Notes: generated by a model not told the origin, from the letters alone. A stretch of DNA of 64,000 bases from Lysinibacillus sp. FSL W8-0992 (GCF_038008685.1 NZ_JBBOZQ010000001.1:1116001-1180000); one strand, 5' to 3'; shown: positions 33,567-42,895, numbered from the stretch's first letter. Numbers and translations are program-made.

Positions 33567-34615
33567 AGTACACCCTCGATATATTTACGAATTTCTTCTT
33601 CATCATTTTTAAGAGATACGACGTCTACTGTTGAAACGTTCATTGCAGTATCCGGATCTTTTAAGCCGTTCCCAGTAAATACTGTCACGACTTTTGAGCC
33701 TTTAGCAATTTTACCGTTTTCAACAGATTTAATAACACCTGCTAATGATGCAGCTGAACCGGGCTCAACAAAAATCCCTTCAGTTCCTGCGATTAGCTTG
33801 TAAGCTGCTATAATTTCTTCGTCTGTTACAGAATCAATAATACCGCCAGACTCATCACGAGCTGCTTCAGCAAATTGCCAGCTGGCAGGGTTTCCGATTC
33901 GGATAGCTGTTGCAACTGTTTCTGGGTTAGGGATTGCTTCACCTTTTACAATTGCTGCAGCGCCTTCTGCTTCAAAGCCGTACATTTTTGGTAAACCTGA
34001 AGCTTTCACATCGTTATATTCTTTAAAGCCTTTCCAGTAAGCAGTGATGTTACCTGCGTTCCCAACTGGAATGCATAAATAATCTGGAGCAGAACCTAAA
34101 GCGTCCACAATTTCAAATGAAGCTGTTTTTTGCCCTTCAATACGGTATGGGTTAACTGAATTGACAAGTGCTACTGGAGTCGTTTCACTTACTTGGCGCA
34201 CAATATTTAAAGCATCATCAAAATTGCCATCGATTTCAATAATTTTTGCACCGTACATTGTCGCTTGTGCTAGTTTACCAAGGGCTACTTTCCCTTTAGG
34301 AATAACTACAATCGACTGAATACCTGCGCGAGTTGCGTAAGCTGCAGCTGCTGCGGAAGTATTTCCTGTTGAGGCACAAATTACACATTTACTACCGTCC
34401 TCAATAGCCTTTGCTACTGCAAATACCATACCACGGTCTTTGAAAGAGCCGGTCGGATTTGCGCCTTCTATTTTACCATAAAGCTCGATACCAAGCTGTT
34501 TTGATAGATTAACTAAATGTATAAGAGGCGTATTGCCTTCGTTTAATGTTAGCGCAGGTGTATTTTCTGTTACGGGTAAAAATTGTTTATATTCTTCAAT
34601 AAGGCCTTTCCACAT
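33563..34615 (-). CDS. thrC: Threonine synthase
   Basis: A 350-residue PLP enzyme of fold type II. Start at ATG 34615 (MWKGLIEEY) with AAAGGAGA 8-10 bp upstream. The PLP lysine is in [11 protein letters not shown] (Lys about 59), the phosphate-binding glycines in [12 protein letters not shown] (about 186-197), and [15 protein letters not shown] (about 80-94) contacts substrate. Converts O-phosphohomoserine to threonine. First gene of a thrC-thrB operon; no threonine T-box leader was found in the 200 bp upstream. Confidence 0.95.
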   Translation of the reverse strand: MWKGLIEEYKQFLPVTENTPALTLNEGNTPLIHLVNLSKQLGIELYGKIEGANPTGSFKDRGMVFAVAKAIEDGSKCVICASTGNTSAAAAAYATRAGIQSIVVIPKGKVALGKLAQATMYGAKIIEIDGNFDDALNIVRQVSETTPVALVNSVNPYRIEGQKTASFEIVDALGSAPDYLCIPVGNAGNITAYWKGFKEYNDVKASGLPKMYGFEAEGAAAIVKGEAIPNPETVATAIRIGNPASWQFAEAARDESGGIIDSVTDEEIIAAYKLIAGTEGIFVEPGSAASLAGVIKSVENGKIAKGSKVVTVFTGNGLKDPDTAMNVSTVDVVSLKNDEEEIRKYIEGVL

Positions 34616-34819
34616 AACGTAACGATCTCCTTTTGTTCTCATAGAAAGAACAGTTGTTTTTGTATAAGAGACATTTTAACGCAAATGACTATATATTTTC
34701 AATAGCAATTATTAAATTGTCTAAACAATTCGGTCATTTGAATTTTACTTGTCACTTTCTCGAAACAACTGTATAGTAAACTCGTAATGTAAAGTCATGT
34801 GTAAAGACAGGTGGTTATT

Positions 34820-36034
34820 ATGACAACAATAAAGACAGAACAATCCATTTCACGTAACAAGCTCTTAGGAGTTGCAGGTGTTGGCTGGCTCTTTGATGCG
34901 ATGGACGTCGGTATTTTATCTTTTGTTATTACAGCGCTAGCGGTAGATTGGGATTTAACAAAAAGTCAAATGGGCTGGATTGGTAGCATCAATTCTATTG
35001 GTATGGCAGTAGGGGCACTTGCATTTGGTATTTTTGCCGATAAAGTTGGACGTAAGCAAGTTTTTATGTGGACATTAATTCTATTTTCCGTAGCAAGCGG
35101 CATTTCCGCATTTACGACAACATTAGTAGCATTTATGGCATTACGTTTTTTAGTAGGGATGGGGCTCGGTGGAGAACTACCAGTAGCATCTACACTTGTT
35201 TCTGAGAGTGTAGAGGCGAAGGAACGTGGAAGAGTAGTCGTATTACTGGAAAGCTTTTGGGCAGCAGGTTGGCTAATTGCAGCACTTATATCTTATTTTG
35301 TCATACCTACATGGGGATGGCGTGTAGCTTTATTATTAACAGCAATTCCTGCTGTGTACGCTATTTACCTTCGTTGGCATTTACCAGATTCACCGCAATT
35401 CACTGCAAAGGCTGAATCTAAAAAACGCAGTGTCTTTCTCAATATACGGGAAGTATGGTCGAAAAAATATGCACGTTCAACATTAATGTTATGGGTGCTT
35501 TGGTTCACTGTTGTATTCTCGTATTACGGAATGTTCTTATGGTTGCCGAGCGTAATGGTAGGAAAAGGTTTTGATATGATTACTAGCTTTAAGTATGTAC
35601 TGATTATGACGTTAGCACAGCTGCCAGGATACTTCACAGCTGCATGGTTTATCGAAAAGTTCGGACGGAAATTTGTACTTATTTCCTATTTAATTGGAAC
35701 GGCTGTAAGTGCTTTCATTTTTGGTAATGCAGAAACGATGGCAGTGCTATTAATATCGGGTATGTTTTTATCTTTCTTTAACTTAGGAGCATGGGGTGCA
35801 CTATACGCTTACACACCTGAACAGTATCCAGCAGTTATTCGCGGTACAGGTGCAGGCATGGCAGCGGCAGTTGGAAGAATTGGCGGTATTTTTGGGCCTT
35901 TATTAGTAGGATCCCTGTTAACAGCAGGCTATGATATTGGCTATATTTTTGCGATTTTCTGTGGTGCAATTATTATCGGGGTCATTGGTGTTATATTTTT
36001 AGGGACAGAAACAAAACAAATTGAATTAGAATAA
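34820..36034 (+). CDS. niaP: Niacin permease NiaP (MFS)
   Basis: A 404-residue twelve-helix major facilitator. The start MTTIKTEQSI at ATG 34820 has AGGTGG 5 bp upstream. KLLGVAGVGWLFDAMDVGILSF (about 12-33), MGLGGELPVASTLVSE (about 115-130) and LGAWGALYAYTPEQYP (about 324-339) agree with B. subtilis NiaP as I remember it. The MFS A-motif GIFADKVGRKQ is present. Imports nicotinate/nicotinamide for NAD synthesis. No NadR-type operator was identified. Confidence 0.88.
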   Translation: MTTIKTEQSISRNKLLGVAGVGWLFDAMDVGILSFVITALAVDWDLTKSQMGWIGSINSIGMAVGALAFGIFADKVGRKQVFMWTLILFSVASGISAFTTTLVAFMALRFLVGMGLGGELPVASTLVSESVEAKERGRVVVLLESFWAAGWLIAALISYFVIPTWGWRVALLLTAIPAVYAIYLRWHLPDSPQFTAKAESKKRSVFLNIREVWSKKYARSTLMLWVLWFTVVFSYYGMFLWLPSVMVGKGFDMITSFKYVLIMTLAQLPGYFTAAWFIEKFGRKFVLISYLIGTAVSAFIFGNAETMAVLLISGMFLSFFNLGAWGALYAYTPEQYPAVIRGTGAGMAAAVGRIGGIFGPLLVGSLLTAGYDIGYIFAIFCGAIIIGVIGVIFLGTETKQIELE

Positions 36035-36035
36035 A

Positions 36036-36075
36036 AAAGAAAGTCTTGGATTCTAACTGAATCCGAGACTTTTTA
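36036..36075 (+). terminator. niaP terminator
   Basis: AAAGTCT(T)GGATTC / GAATCC(G)AGACTTTTT stem-loop. Confidence 0.85.
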
Positions 36076-36391
36076 ATATGCTCACCATTTAATAAATAAA
36101 ATAAGAGTTTATTTTTATACACATTTTTCTGAAATATGTTAAAATTTCGAATTGAATATTGTATACAGTTAGATTACCAAGTTAATAAAAATATTTTTAA
36201 TGTTGTCAATACATAAATTATATGTCAATTTATTACGAACTAACACATTAGTGTATTAATGTGTTAAAGATTTTTCTGAAAAGTCATTGTATTCAAATTG
36301 TAATCGTGATACTGTATTTTTAATCGAATTTAGAATCAGTAGGGAATAATCTCCATTCGTGATAATTTCTTTGAAAGAAAGGTTGTTAGGA
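36076..36391. promoter_or_regulatory. Leader of the RpiR gene with CodY-like boxes and a palindrome
   Basis: ATTTTTCTGAAAAGT at 36270-36284 matches the CodY consensus AATTTTCWGAAAATT at 13 of 15 positions; ATTTTTCTGAAATAT at 36123-36137 matches at 12. Between them AACACATTA-GTGTAT-TAATGTGTT (36242-36265) is a perfect 9-bp inverted repeat, which may be the RpiR autoregulatory operator or a terminator. Consensus from memory. Confidence 0.5.
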
Positions 36392-37258
36392 ATGAGTATA
36401 AAAGAAGATATAAAGAAAAGGTATGTAAGGCTGTCTAAAGGACAACGTAAAGTCGCGCAATTTGTTATGAGTAATCCAGCTGTTGTGATTGCCAATGGGG
36501 CGGCTGAAGTGGGTAGACAAGCGAATGTAAGTGAATCAACCGTTATTCGTTTTTGTTATGCAATGGATTTGTCAGGTTATGTCGAGCTACAGGAGGAATT
36601 AAGAAGTTATTTAAACTCTCAAAATGAGGGAACGCCTCTCCCATCTACATATGTGACGAGCAAGCAGAAGACTTCTAGCTTTGGTAAGGTAATGCAACGC
36701 GACATGCAAAACATTCAAGATACAATACATCTCATTAACGATACTATGCTTCAAAAAAGCTCCAAATGGATGCATGAAGCAGATACTATTTATATTTTAG
36801 GTGCACGTCAAGATGCTTCCGTTGCAAATTGGTTATCGTATACGTTAAAAACTTTACGAACAAATATAAAGCAGCTGCGAACAGATTCTGATGATCTTGT
36901 TCAACAAATAAACAGTATGAGCGAACGTACAACGTTAATCGTCTTTTCATGTGATAAACAATCCAATGATGTAAAAACAATTGTTGAAATTGCTAAAATG
37001 AAAAAGGTGAAAATCATTGCTATTACAGGTTCGGCTTTGTCTCCAATAAGGGATTATGCAAATGCATTGTTTGCATTAGGTTTGAAAAATCAATCTTCTT
37101 TGGACATTGTGCCAGTACTGTTTTCCTTTATGCATGCATTGATTGAAGAAATGATTAGCCAAGATAAAGAGCGATATGAGCAATATCAACAATCGTATGA
37201 ACAAGTAGAAAATAATTTATTGTTTTTAGACATTGCAAGAGAGAAACAAGTATTTTAA
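36392..37258 (+). CDS. MurR/RpiR-family transcriptional regulator
   Basis: A 288-residue regulator. The N-terminal winged HTH_6 domain (residues 1-78) includes LSKGQRKVAQFVMSNP and VGRQANVSESTVIRFCYAMDLSGY, the RpiR recognition helix. The C-terminal SIS domain (about 125-260; IYILGARQDASVANWL, LIVFSCDKQSNDVKTIVEIAK) would bind a phosphosugar or related ligand. Start at ATG 36392 with AAAGG upstream. No sugar metabolism gene adjoins; niaP is upstream and a GNAT gene convergent, so the regulated pathway is not deducible. Confidence 0.85.
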   Translation: MSIKEDIKKRYVRLSKGQRKVAQFVMSNPAVVIANGAAEVGRQANVSESTVIRFCYAMDLSGYVELQEELRSYLNSQNEGTPLPSTYVTSKQKTSSFGKVMQRDMQNIQDTIHLINDTMLQKSSKWMHEADTIYILGARQDASVANWLSYTLKTLRTNIKQLRTDSDDLVQQINSMSERTTLIVFSCDKQSNDVKTIVEIAKMKKVKIIAITGSALSPIRDYANALFALGLKNQSSLDIVPVLFSFMHALIEEMISQDKERYEQYQQSYEQVENNLLFLDIAREKQVF

Positions 37259-37268
37259 TAAAATACAG

Positions 37269-37308
37269 CGTATAGATTGGAGTACAACTGCTAATCTATA
37301 CGTTTTTT
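37269..37308 (+). terminator. RpiR gene terminator
   Basis: CGTATAGATT / AATCTATACG with 14-nt loop, then T6. Confidence 0.8.
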
Positions 37309-37333
37309 ACGATAGGTGATGTCAAATTAGAAG

Positions 37334-37370
37334 TAAAAAAAAGATGTCCAAATAAGGCATTAGACATCCT
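37334..37370 (-). terminator. Terminator of the DUF7662-GNAT gene
   Basis: Minus strand: GGATGTC / GACATC arms followed by eight T. Confidence 0.7.
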
Positions 37371-37381
37371 TGGGAAATAAT

Positions 37382-38188
37382 TTATAAAATTTTGCTGAAG
37401 CTATATTCAGCCTTAAACGTATCTTTTAGTTTAATAGCATTGGAGCGTGTTCCTTCTTGCTGAAACCCATGTTTTGTAAATAACTGTACCGCAGCATCAT
37501 TATGCTCCATAACGGATAATTCTAAGCGGGAAATATCTCTTTTGCTAGCCCAGTCTTCCACTGCATTCATAAGTGCTGAACCGATACCTTTTCGTTGGTG
37601 TTCTTTTTTTACGGCCATATGAATTGATGCAACGTGTTTAGCTTTAGAATGCTTATAACCATGGATAACGGCATAGCCCGCAAATGTGCCATTTAAAATG
37701 CAAAGTAAAATCGTGCGGTTTTTTAATTGCTTCCAATAAGTTAGGTCTTTTCTTAGCTGCTGTACGGTTAGCTCTAACTCATTTTCTACATTATACAAAA
37801 AGTCAGTTTGTTGAAGGATTTCTTCTTGTAAAAGAATAAATGCTCTAGCATCTGTTGCTTCAATCGCTCGGATTATGTACGCAGAAGTATTTTCGTTATT
37901 TTCAGAAATATTGTCCGAAGGTATTTTCTCTTGTGTGCGAGAGAAAGTGACACTCGTGCCCAATTTGACATCAATGACATAATAACCTGCATTTGTCCAA
38001 GATAAAAAGTGCGTAAGAGGGGGTTTTGTTTTTTTCCACCAGCTCTTATTCAAATATGCAGCATTGGGTAAAGCTTGTCCCATAATGTTTTCTAATGCGA
38101 TAAAGGATAATGTAATCTCATTTTGCGAAGCTACGTCAAAATAGCTTGCTAAAGGAATATACTTTTTTTCCATCTTCTTTGTCATCAT
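37382..38188 (-). CDS. DUF7662-GNAT acetyltransferase fusion
   Basis: About 268 residues in two parts. Residues ~8-85 (KYIPLASYFDVA..., ITLSFIALENIMGQALPNAA, SWWKK, HFLSWTNAGYYV) resemble the DUF7662 domain, a short module with conserved pattern KYxPL, IE-hydrophobic-LP and WW that I recall from stand-alone and HTH-linked proteins. Residues ~118-268 form a GNAT domain with HMAVKKEHQRKGIGSALMNAVEDWA as the acetyl-CoA loop and SRLELSVMEHNDAAVQLFTKHGFQQEG as the end. Start at 38188 (AGGA 9 bp upstream). Substrate unknown; the N-terminal domain may bring specificity, possibly nucleic-acid related. Domain naming is from memory. Confidence 0.7.
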   Translation of the reverse strand: MMTKKMEKKYIPLASYFDVASQNEITLSFIALENIMGQALPNAAYLNKSWWKKTKPPLTHFLSWTNAGYYVIDVKLGTSVTFSRTQEKIPSDNISENNENTSAYIIRAIEATDARAFILLQEEILQQTDFLYNVENELELTVQQLRKDLTYWKQLKNRTILLCILNGTFAGYAVIHGYKHSKAKHVASIHMAVKKEHQRKGIGSALMNAVEDWASKRDISRLELSVMEHNDAAVQLFTKHGFQQEGTRSNAIKLKDTFKAEYSFSKIL

Positions 38189-38517
38189 AATCCCCATTCC
38201 TGTAATTCCTAAAAAATTTTGACTACATGATAATAGCATAAAATTATCGTTTCTTGTATAAAAATCACAACTATATATCTATCTAAAATAAGGAAATTTA
38301 TGCTTAACATAGAAAAAGTAAAATAGTGCATGGTAAAAAATAGATAAACTATAAAATGAAGGGGAATGCTTTTATTATAGTATAGCGCAGCGTGAATGAA
38401 CAAGAAGATAGTTAATGAAAATGCAGGATGATGAAAGTTTTACTTTATATCATGTTCTATTATAAATTATGTTAAAATAAATGAAAATGTAGAAGCCATT
38501 TAGGAGGAAAAGTATTA
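38189..38517. other. 329-bp divergent region before ppaC
   Basis: AT-rich; AGGAGG at 38503-38508 serves ppaC and TATGTTAAAATAAATG just upstream resembles a promoter. No repeat or RNA fold recognised. Confidence 0.35.
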
Positions 38518-39444
38518 ATGAGTAAAGTTTTAGTTTTCGGACATAAAAATCCAGATACAGATACGATTACATCTGCAATTGTATATGCATATTTAAAACA
38601 ACAAATTGGAGTAGATACTGAAGCAGTACGTCTCGGTGAAGTAAATAACGAAACAAAATATGCCCTAGAGAAATTTGGCTTTGAGGCACCTCGTTTAATT
38701 ACTTCCGTAGTAGGGGAAGCGGAAAAAGTTATTCTTGTAGACCATAATGAATTCCAACAATCGGCTGATGGAATTGAAGAAGTACAAATTACAGAGGTAA
38801 TTGACCACCACCGTATTGCAAACTTCCAAACAGCAGACCCATTGTATTATCGTGCAGAGCCAGTTGGTTGTACGGCAACTATTTTAAATAAAATTTTTAA
38901 AGAAAATGATGTTGAAGTACCATCAAATATTGCTGGTTTAATGTTATCTGCTATTATTTCTGATACATTATTATTCAAATCACCAACTTGTACAGAACAG
39001 GATGTTAAAGCTGCACAAGAGCTAGCAACAATCGCAGGAGTTGACGCTGCTGATTATGGGCTAGCAATGTTGAAAGCAGGCGCTGATCTTTCAGATAAAT
39101 CATTAGAAGACCTTTTATCATTAGATGCTAAAGAGTTCCAGTTCGGTGAATATAAATCAGTAGTTGCTCAAGTAAATGCTGTCGATATTAATGACGTTCT
39201 TGGTCGACAAGACGAATTAGAAATTCTTTTAAACAAAAATGTTGCTGAAAATGGCTTAGACTTATTCTTCTTTGTCGTAACAGATATATTAAACAATGAT
39301 TCAACAGCTGTTGCAATTGGACAAGTTGCAGAAGCTGCAGCAAAAGCATTTGGTGCTGAGCTTACAAACAGCCGTGTTGTATTACCAGGTGTTGTTTCTC
39401 GTAAAAAACAAATCGTACCTGTGTTAACGGAAGCTTTAAAATAA
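38518..39444 (+). CDS. ppaC: Manganese-dependent inorganic pyrophosphatase (family II)
   Basis: A 308-residue DHH-family phosphohydrolase. Motifs: [14 protein letters not shown] (about 6-19, metal ligands His and Asp), VDHNEFQQS (Asp about 75), EVIDHHRI (the DHH motif, about 95-102), and the C-terminal substrate clamp SRKKQIVP (about 294-301) with R and K residues. Length fits Bacillus PpaC. Hydrolyses pyrophosphate to phosphate, driving biosynthesis. ATG with AGGAGG upstream; monocistronic, followed by a repeat with strong hairpin. Confidence 0.95.
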   Translation: MSKVLVFGHKNPDTDTITSAIVYAYLKQQIGVDTEAVRLGEVNNETKYALEKFGFEAPRLITSVVGEAEKVILVDHNEFQQSADGIEEVQITEVIDHHRIANFQTADPLYYRAEPVGCTATILNKIFKENDVEVPSNIAGLMLSAIISDTLLFKSPTCTEQDVKAAQELATIAGVDAADYGLAMLKAGADLSDKSLEDLLSLDAKEFQFGEYKSVVAQVNAVDINDVLGRQDELEILLNKNVAENGLDLFFFVVTDILNNDSTAVAIGQVAEAAAKAFGAELTNSRVVLPGVVSRKKQIVPVLTEALK

Positions 39445-39539
39445 TTTAAGGTATAGCCCAACAAAGAATGAGTCTGGGGTAAAACTTTAAATTTAAAAAG
39501 AGATGGCACTATGTATGTAAAAGTTAAAATAGAATACTA

Positions 39540-39667
39540 GTTGATGGAAGCAGAGGTAGCAACTCCTGCGGGAACGCACAAAACGTTAGGCTTAACAGGC
39601 GGCGCGATAGCGACGGTTGCGGCTTACGATGTGCCCGCGGAAAGCGACCGCCGTAGCGGACATCAAC
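39540..39667 (-). repeat. Long palindromic intergenic repeat, copy C (reverse orientation)
   Basis: The reverse complement of this 128-bp element aligns with copies A and B from GTTGATGTCCGCTACGGCGG to CATCAAC; ends are almost identical, the middle more diverged. It is followed after 7 bp by the GTGTTAGATTGAC hairpin, which in copy A precedes the element by 8 bp. Allowing for orientation, the hairpin sits at the same end in both. Confidence 0.85.
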
Positions 39668-39674
39668 AGCATGC

Positions 39675-39715
39675 AAAAAAGTGTTAGATTGACTGTAGTT
39701 AATCTAACACTTTTT
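39675..39715. terminator. Repeated hairpin terminator, second copy
   Basis: AAAAAAGTGTTAGATTGAC / GTTAATCTAACACTTTTT, closely matching 14205-14247. It may end ppaC transcription 230 bp after the stop codon and can act in both directions. Confidence 0.8.
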
Positions 39716-39803
39716 CTGTTGTCCCAGCCTTCTGCAGTCTGATGCTGGAGGTAATGCTTTTAGTACGTTGTTTTTGTTTATTTGCGATTTGGTGCTGTAC
39801 TTT

Positions 39804-41183
39804 TTAGTCAAGCTTTAAAGGCTGTACTGCTGGCCCCTCTAGCACTTCACCTTGGGAATTAAAACGGGAGCCGTGGCATGGGCAATCCCACGTTTCGTCT
39901 GCTTCATTCCATTTAGTTTTACAGCCTAAGTGTGTACAAGTTGGCGCGTTGCCATTTTTAATATGGCCTGAGACAAATTCCTTTGCCACGAAGCCTCCGA
40001 CCTTTAGCATTTGCATAAATTGTGCACCAAATTTCGTGCGTGCTGGTGAATAGAGTGCACTGGCATCGTTGGCATTTGTAGTCTCGGTAATAAGTGATGA
40101 CAGTAAATCTCCAGCTACAAACGAATTAGAAATCCCCCATTTACGATACCCTGTTGCGATAAAGACATTAGGTAAGGATTTTGTTATTCTACCGACATAA
40201 GGTACCATGTCTGGTGTTTCAATATCCTGTGCCGACCATCTATAAAGTGGCTCCTGCCCAAAATGCGTTTTCATTTCATTTTGAATGGCGTCATAATAGG
40301 GCTCGGTTTTTGCCGTTTCACCTGCTATATGATTAGCCCCACCGAGAAGCAAATAATGTTCATCATTTATTGTCGTCGTACGAATAGAACGGGAAGGGAA
40401 ATCGACTGATAAATATTGTCCTTGGAACGTCTCCGTTATTTTACTGGCGACCATATAAGAGCGATTATTCGAAAGCTTTAAAAGTTGTAGTCCTTTGAAG
40501 GCTTCAATTGGATAATGTGTGCACAAAATGAGCTTGTTATATTGAACCGATATATTTTTTTCGGTATGTAAGTTATTTTGCGCAATTTGCAGTTGCTGAA
40601 CACGGGTATTCGCATATAGTTTTGCACCCATTGATAACGCCTCTTTAATAAGAAAATTGCTAACCATTACAGGATTTATTTGCGCCTGTTGTGATATGCT
40701 GAGCGCTTTTGTAACAGGGAATGGAAGCTCTGTATCCGAGGTGATCTTAGACTTTATATTTAATACTTTATAGGCGTTCCACTCTTTTAATAATTGCGAG
40801 TACCCATCTTTTGTTTGACAATAAAGTAATGAATCCACTTGCTGAATGGACTCTTTAGGTAGTAACTGTAATGCTTGCTCTATAGCAAGCTGATTTAATT
40901 GATAGTAAAGCCGAGCATCATCTACAGAAAGTTTTTCGATAAGATTCGCATAAACTAAGCCATGCTGTGCAGTTAATTTTCCTGTTGAATGACCAGTCGT
41001 ACCATGACTAAGCTTAGCATTTGCCTCAAGCAGTACAACATCAACACCTGCTTTTGCTAAAACATAGGCAGTATATAGTCCAGTCAAACCCCCTCCGATA
41101 ATACAAACATCACATTTAGTTGAAGCCGTCAATGATGGCAATGAATCAGAGTCGGTCGTTGCTAGCCAAAGAGATTGTGTCAT
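39804..41183 (-). CDS. FAD-dependent oxidoreductase with C-terminal Rieske domain (YhfW-like)
   Basis: A 459-residue protein of the DAO family. The N-terminal dinucleotide fold has DVCIIGGGLTGLYTAYVLAKAG (about 25-46) and the acidic LLEAN end; GTTGHSTGKLTAQHG follows near 61-75. The C-terminal ~75 residues are a Rieske [2Fe-2S] domain with CTHLGC (about 416-421) and CPCHGSRF (about 433-440) supplying the Cys/His ligands. The same fusion is known from B. subtilis YhfW. Electron donor and substrate are not known. GAGGG precedes the ATG by 6 bp. Confidence 0.88.
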   Translation of the reverse strand: MTQSLWLATTDSDSLPSLTASTKCDVCIIGGGLTGLYTAYVLAKAGVDVVLLEANAKLSHGTTGHSTGKLTAQHGLVYANLIEKLSVDDARLYYQLNQLAIEQALQLLPKESIQQVDSLLYCQTKDGYSQLLKEWNAYKVLNIKSKITSDTELPFPVTKALSISQQAQINPVMVSNFLIKEALSMGAKLYANTRVQQLQIAQNNLHTEKNISVQYNKLILCTHYPIEAFKGLQLLKLSNNRSYMVASKITETFQGQYLSVDFPSRSIRTTTINDEHYLLLGGANHIAGETAKTEPYYDAIQNEMKTHFGQEPLYRWSAQDIETPDMVPYVGRITKSLPNVFIATGYRKWGISNSFVAGDLLSSLITETTNANDASALYSPARTKFGAQFMQMLKVGGFVAKEFVSGHIKNGNAPTCTHLGCKTKWNEADETWDCPCHGSRFNSQGEVLEGPAVQPLKLD

Positions 41184-41309
41184 AGTTAACCCTCACAGTG
41201 TTTTTATGCTTAGTATGGAGATTGGTTTGAAAATTTATGCAATGAAGCATAAAAATTGCTTCAAGCGAACTGGTGTCGTTACAATGTAGCAAAAGGAGCG
41301 TGTTCAATT

Positions 41310-42017
41310 ATGAAAATTGAAATTTGGTCAGATTATGTTTGTCCATTTTGCTATATTGGCAAAAAGCAATTAGAAAAGGCTATTCAGGATACAGGCTTTG
41401 AGGGACAGGTGGAACTTGTTTATAAAAGCTATCAGCTTGATCCAACAACACCAGAAGATACGAATGAGTCAGTCTATGAATCTTTGGCAAAAAAATATAG
41501 TATGACAATAGAAAAAGCGAAAGAAATGACGCAAGGTGTAACTGCGCGTGCAAAAGAAGTCGGTTTAAACTATAACTTCGATAAAATGAAGACAGAAAAT
41601 ACATTAAAAGCACATCGACTTGTGAAATGGGCTGAACAACAAGGGGACGCTACAGCACTTGTTGAGGCACTGTTACACAGTCATTTTATAGAAGCAAAGC
41701 GCATTAGTCATGATGATGTGTTAGTAAACATAGCAGAACAAGTAGGCCTAAATCGTGATGATGTTATAAAGGTTCTAGCTAGCAATGATTTTAAAGCTGA
41801 TGTAGAAGAAGATATACAAGAAGGGCTTCAACTTGGTGTGAAAGGGGTTCCGTTTTTTGTGCTAAATCGTAAATACGGTATTTCTGGAGCACAACCACAA
41901 GAGGTGTTTGAAAATACATTACGCAAAGTAGCAGAAGAAGAAGGTTTGCAACCTGCTTTAAAAATGGAAGGCTCTAGTGATGCAGGCGTATGTACAGATG
42001 AGAGCTGTGAATTTTAA
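41310..42017 (+). CDS. DsbA/FrnE-family thiol oxidoreductase
   Basis: A 235-residue thioredoxin-fold protein without signal peptide. VCPFCYIGKKQLE near residues 10-22 carries the CxxC active site, KGVPFFVLNRKYGISGAQP near 168-186 includes the cis-Pro loop and C-terminal signature of FrnE/2-hydroxychromene-2-carboxylate isomerase-like proteins. The tail DAGVCTDESCEF holds two extra cysteines, seen in several cytosolic FrnE proteins of Bacillus. Start at ATG 41310 with AAGGAG 11 bp upstream. Likely a cytosolic disulfide isomerase or redox-stress protein. Confidence 0.85.
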   Translation: MKIEIWSDYVCPFCYIGKKQLEKAIQDTGFEGQVELVYKSYQLDPTTPEDTNESVYESLAKKYSMTIEKAKEMTQGVTARAKEVGLNYNFDKMKTENTLKAHRLVKWAEQQGDATALVEALLHSHFIEAKRISHDDVLVNIAEQVGLNRDDVIKVLASNDFKADVEEDIQEGLQLGVKGVPFFVLNRKYGISGAQPQEVFENTLRKVAEEEGLQPALKMEGSSDAGVCTDESCEF

Positions 42018-42041
42018 TTTAATTTAATACAGTGGCACTTA

Positions 42042-42125
42042 AGCCCCAGCTACTGTCTCAGATTTTTAGAGGAGCTTTTCAAGTAGGCTCGAAAAAAAAT
42101 CTGGATGTCATTACGGTTTGGGGCT
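42042..42125. other. Nested inverted repeat downstream of the FrnE gene
   Basis: Outer arms AGCCCCA / TGGGGCT (42042-42048 and 42119-42125) enclose CAGATTTTT / AAAAATCTG (42059-42067 and 42095-42103). No T-run follows directly, so it is not a standard terminator. It could be a small structured RNA or a transcript-end stem. Not assigned. Confidence 0.45.
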
Positions 42126-42166
42126 CATACTAAAATTATTCAGTCAAAAGTCTTAGGTTAGGAACA

Positions 42167-42220
42167 TTGACTTTTTATCCTGATTTTCTTATTATAAGTA
42201 TATATCTTGAATTCGAGATA
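42167..42220 (+). promoter_or_regulatory. azoR promoter with MhqR-like operator
   Basis: TTGACT at 42167, 17-bp spacer, TATTAT at 42190-42195, then TATCTTGAATTCGAGATA at 42203-42220, differing from the MhqR palindrome TATCTCGAATTCGAGATA at one position. Placement over the start site mirrors that at mhqD. Confidence 0.75.
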
Positions 42221-42252
42221 TTAAACTAAGAAATTTAAGGGAGATTTATATA

Positions 42253-42879
42253 ATGAACGTATTAGTAGTAAAAGCTAACAACCGTCCAGACGGAATTTCA
42301 ACAAAAATGTATGACACTTTCATGGAAAGCGTACAAGATGTAAACGTAACAACATTCGATGTGTATGCTGAAGATATGCCTTACTTCGGTCAAGATCTTT
42401 TCAACGCATTTGGTAAAGTGCAAAACGGTGGAGAATTATCTGATATCGAATCACGTCTTTTAGCTGCAAAACAAAAAGCTATGGATGCATTAACTGCAGC
42501 AGATGTTGTTGTATTTGCTTTCCCATTATGGAACTTAACAATCCCAGCTACGTTACAAACTTTCATTGACTATGTATACCAAGCTGGTTTTACTTTCAAA
42601 TATGATGAAAACGGTCAATTAGTTAGCTTAATGACTGATAAAAAAGCTATCATCCTAAATGCTCGTGGTGGTTATTATTCAGCACCAGAAGCACAACCTA
42701 TGGAAATGTCAGTAAACTACATTAAAAACGTAGTTGGTGGCGTATTCGGTATGGAAATTATTAATGAAGTTATCATTGAAGGTCATAATGCTACACCAGA
42801 TAAAGCAGAAGAAATTATTGCAAACGGCCTAGAAGCTGTTAAAGAAGTAGCAAAATCTTTACAAGCTGTAAAAGCATAA
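42253..42879 (+). CDS. azoR: FMN-dependent NADH-azoreductase / quinone reductase
   Basis: A 208-residue flavodoxin-like reductase. VLVVKANNRPDG...STKMYDTF at the N-terminus binds the FMN phosphate, FAFPLWNLTIPATLQTFIDYV (about 94-114) is the flavin/NADH region, and NARGGYYS (about 139-146) is the AzoR signature. Two-electron reduction of quinones and azo compounds protects against thiol-reactive electrophiles. The MhqR-like operator upstream matches regulation of azoR2 in B. subtilis. Monocistronic, closed by the hairpin at 42896. Confidence 0.92.
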   Translation: MNVLVVKANNRPDGISTKMYDTFMESVQDVNVTTFDVYAEDMPYFGQDLFNAFGKVQNGGELSDIESRLLAAKQKAMDALTAADVVVFAFPLWNLTIPATLQTFIDYVYQAGFTFKYDENGQLVSLMTDKKAIILNARGGYYSAPEAQPMEMSVNYIKNVVGGVFGMEIINEVIIEGHNATPDKAEEIIANGLEAVKEVAKSLQAVKA

Positions 42880-42895
42880 GTAACTTTTTTTTACT

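Noticed and set aside
34616..34819. T-box or threonine riboswitch upstream of thrC
   Set aside because: No T-box sequence (TGGNACCGCG-type) or terminator/antiterminator pair is present.
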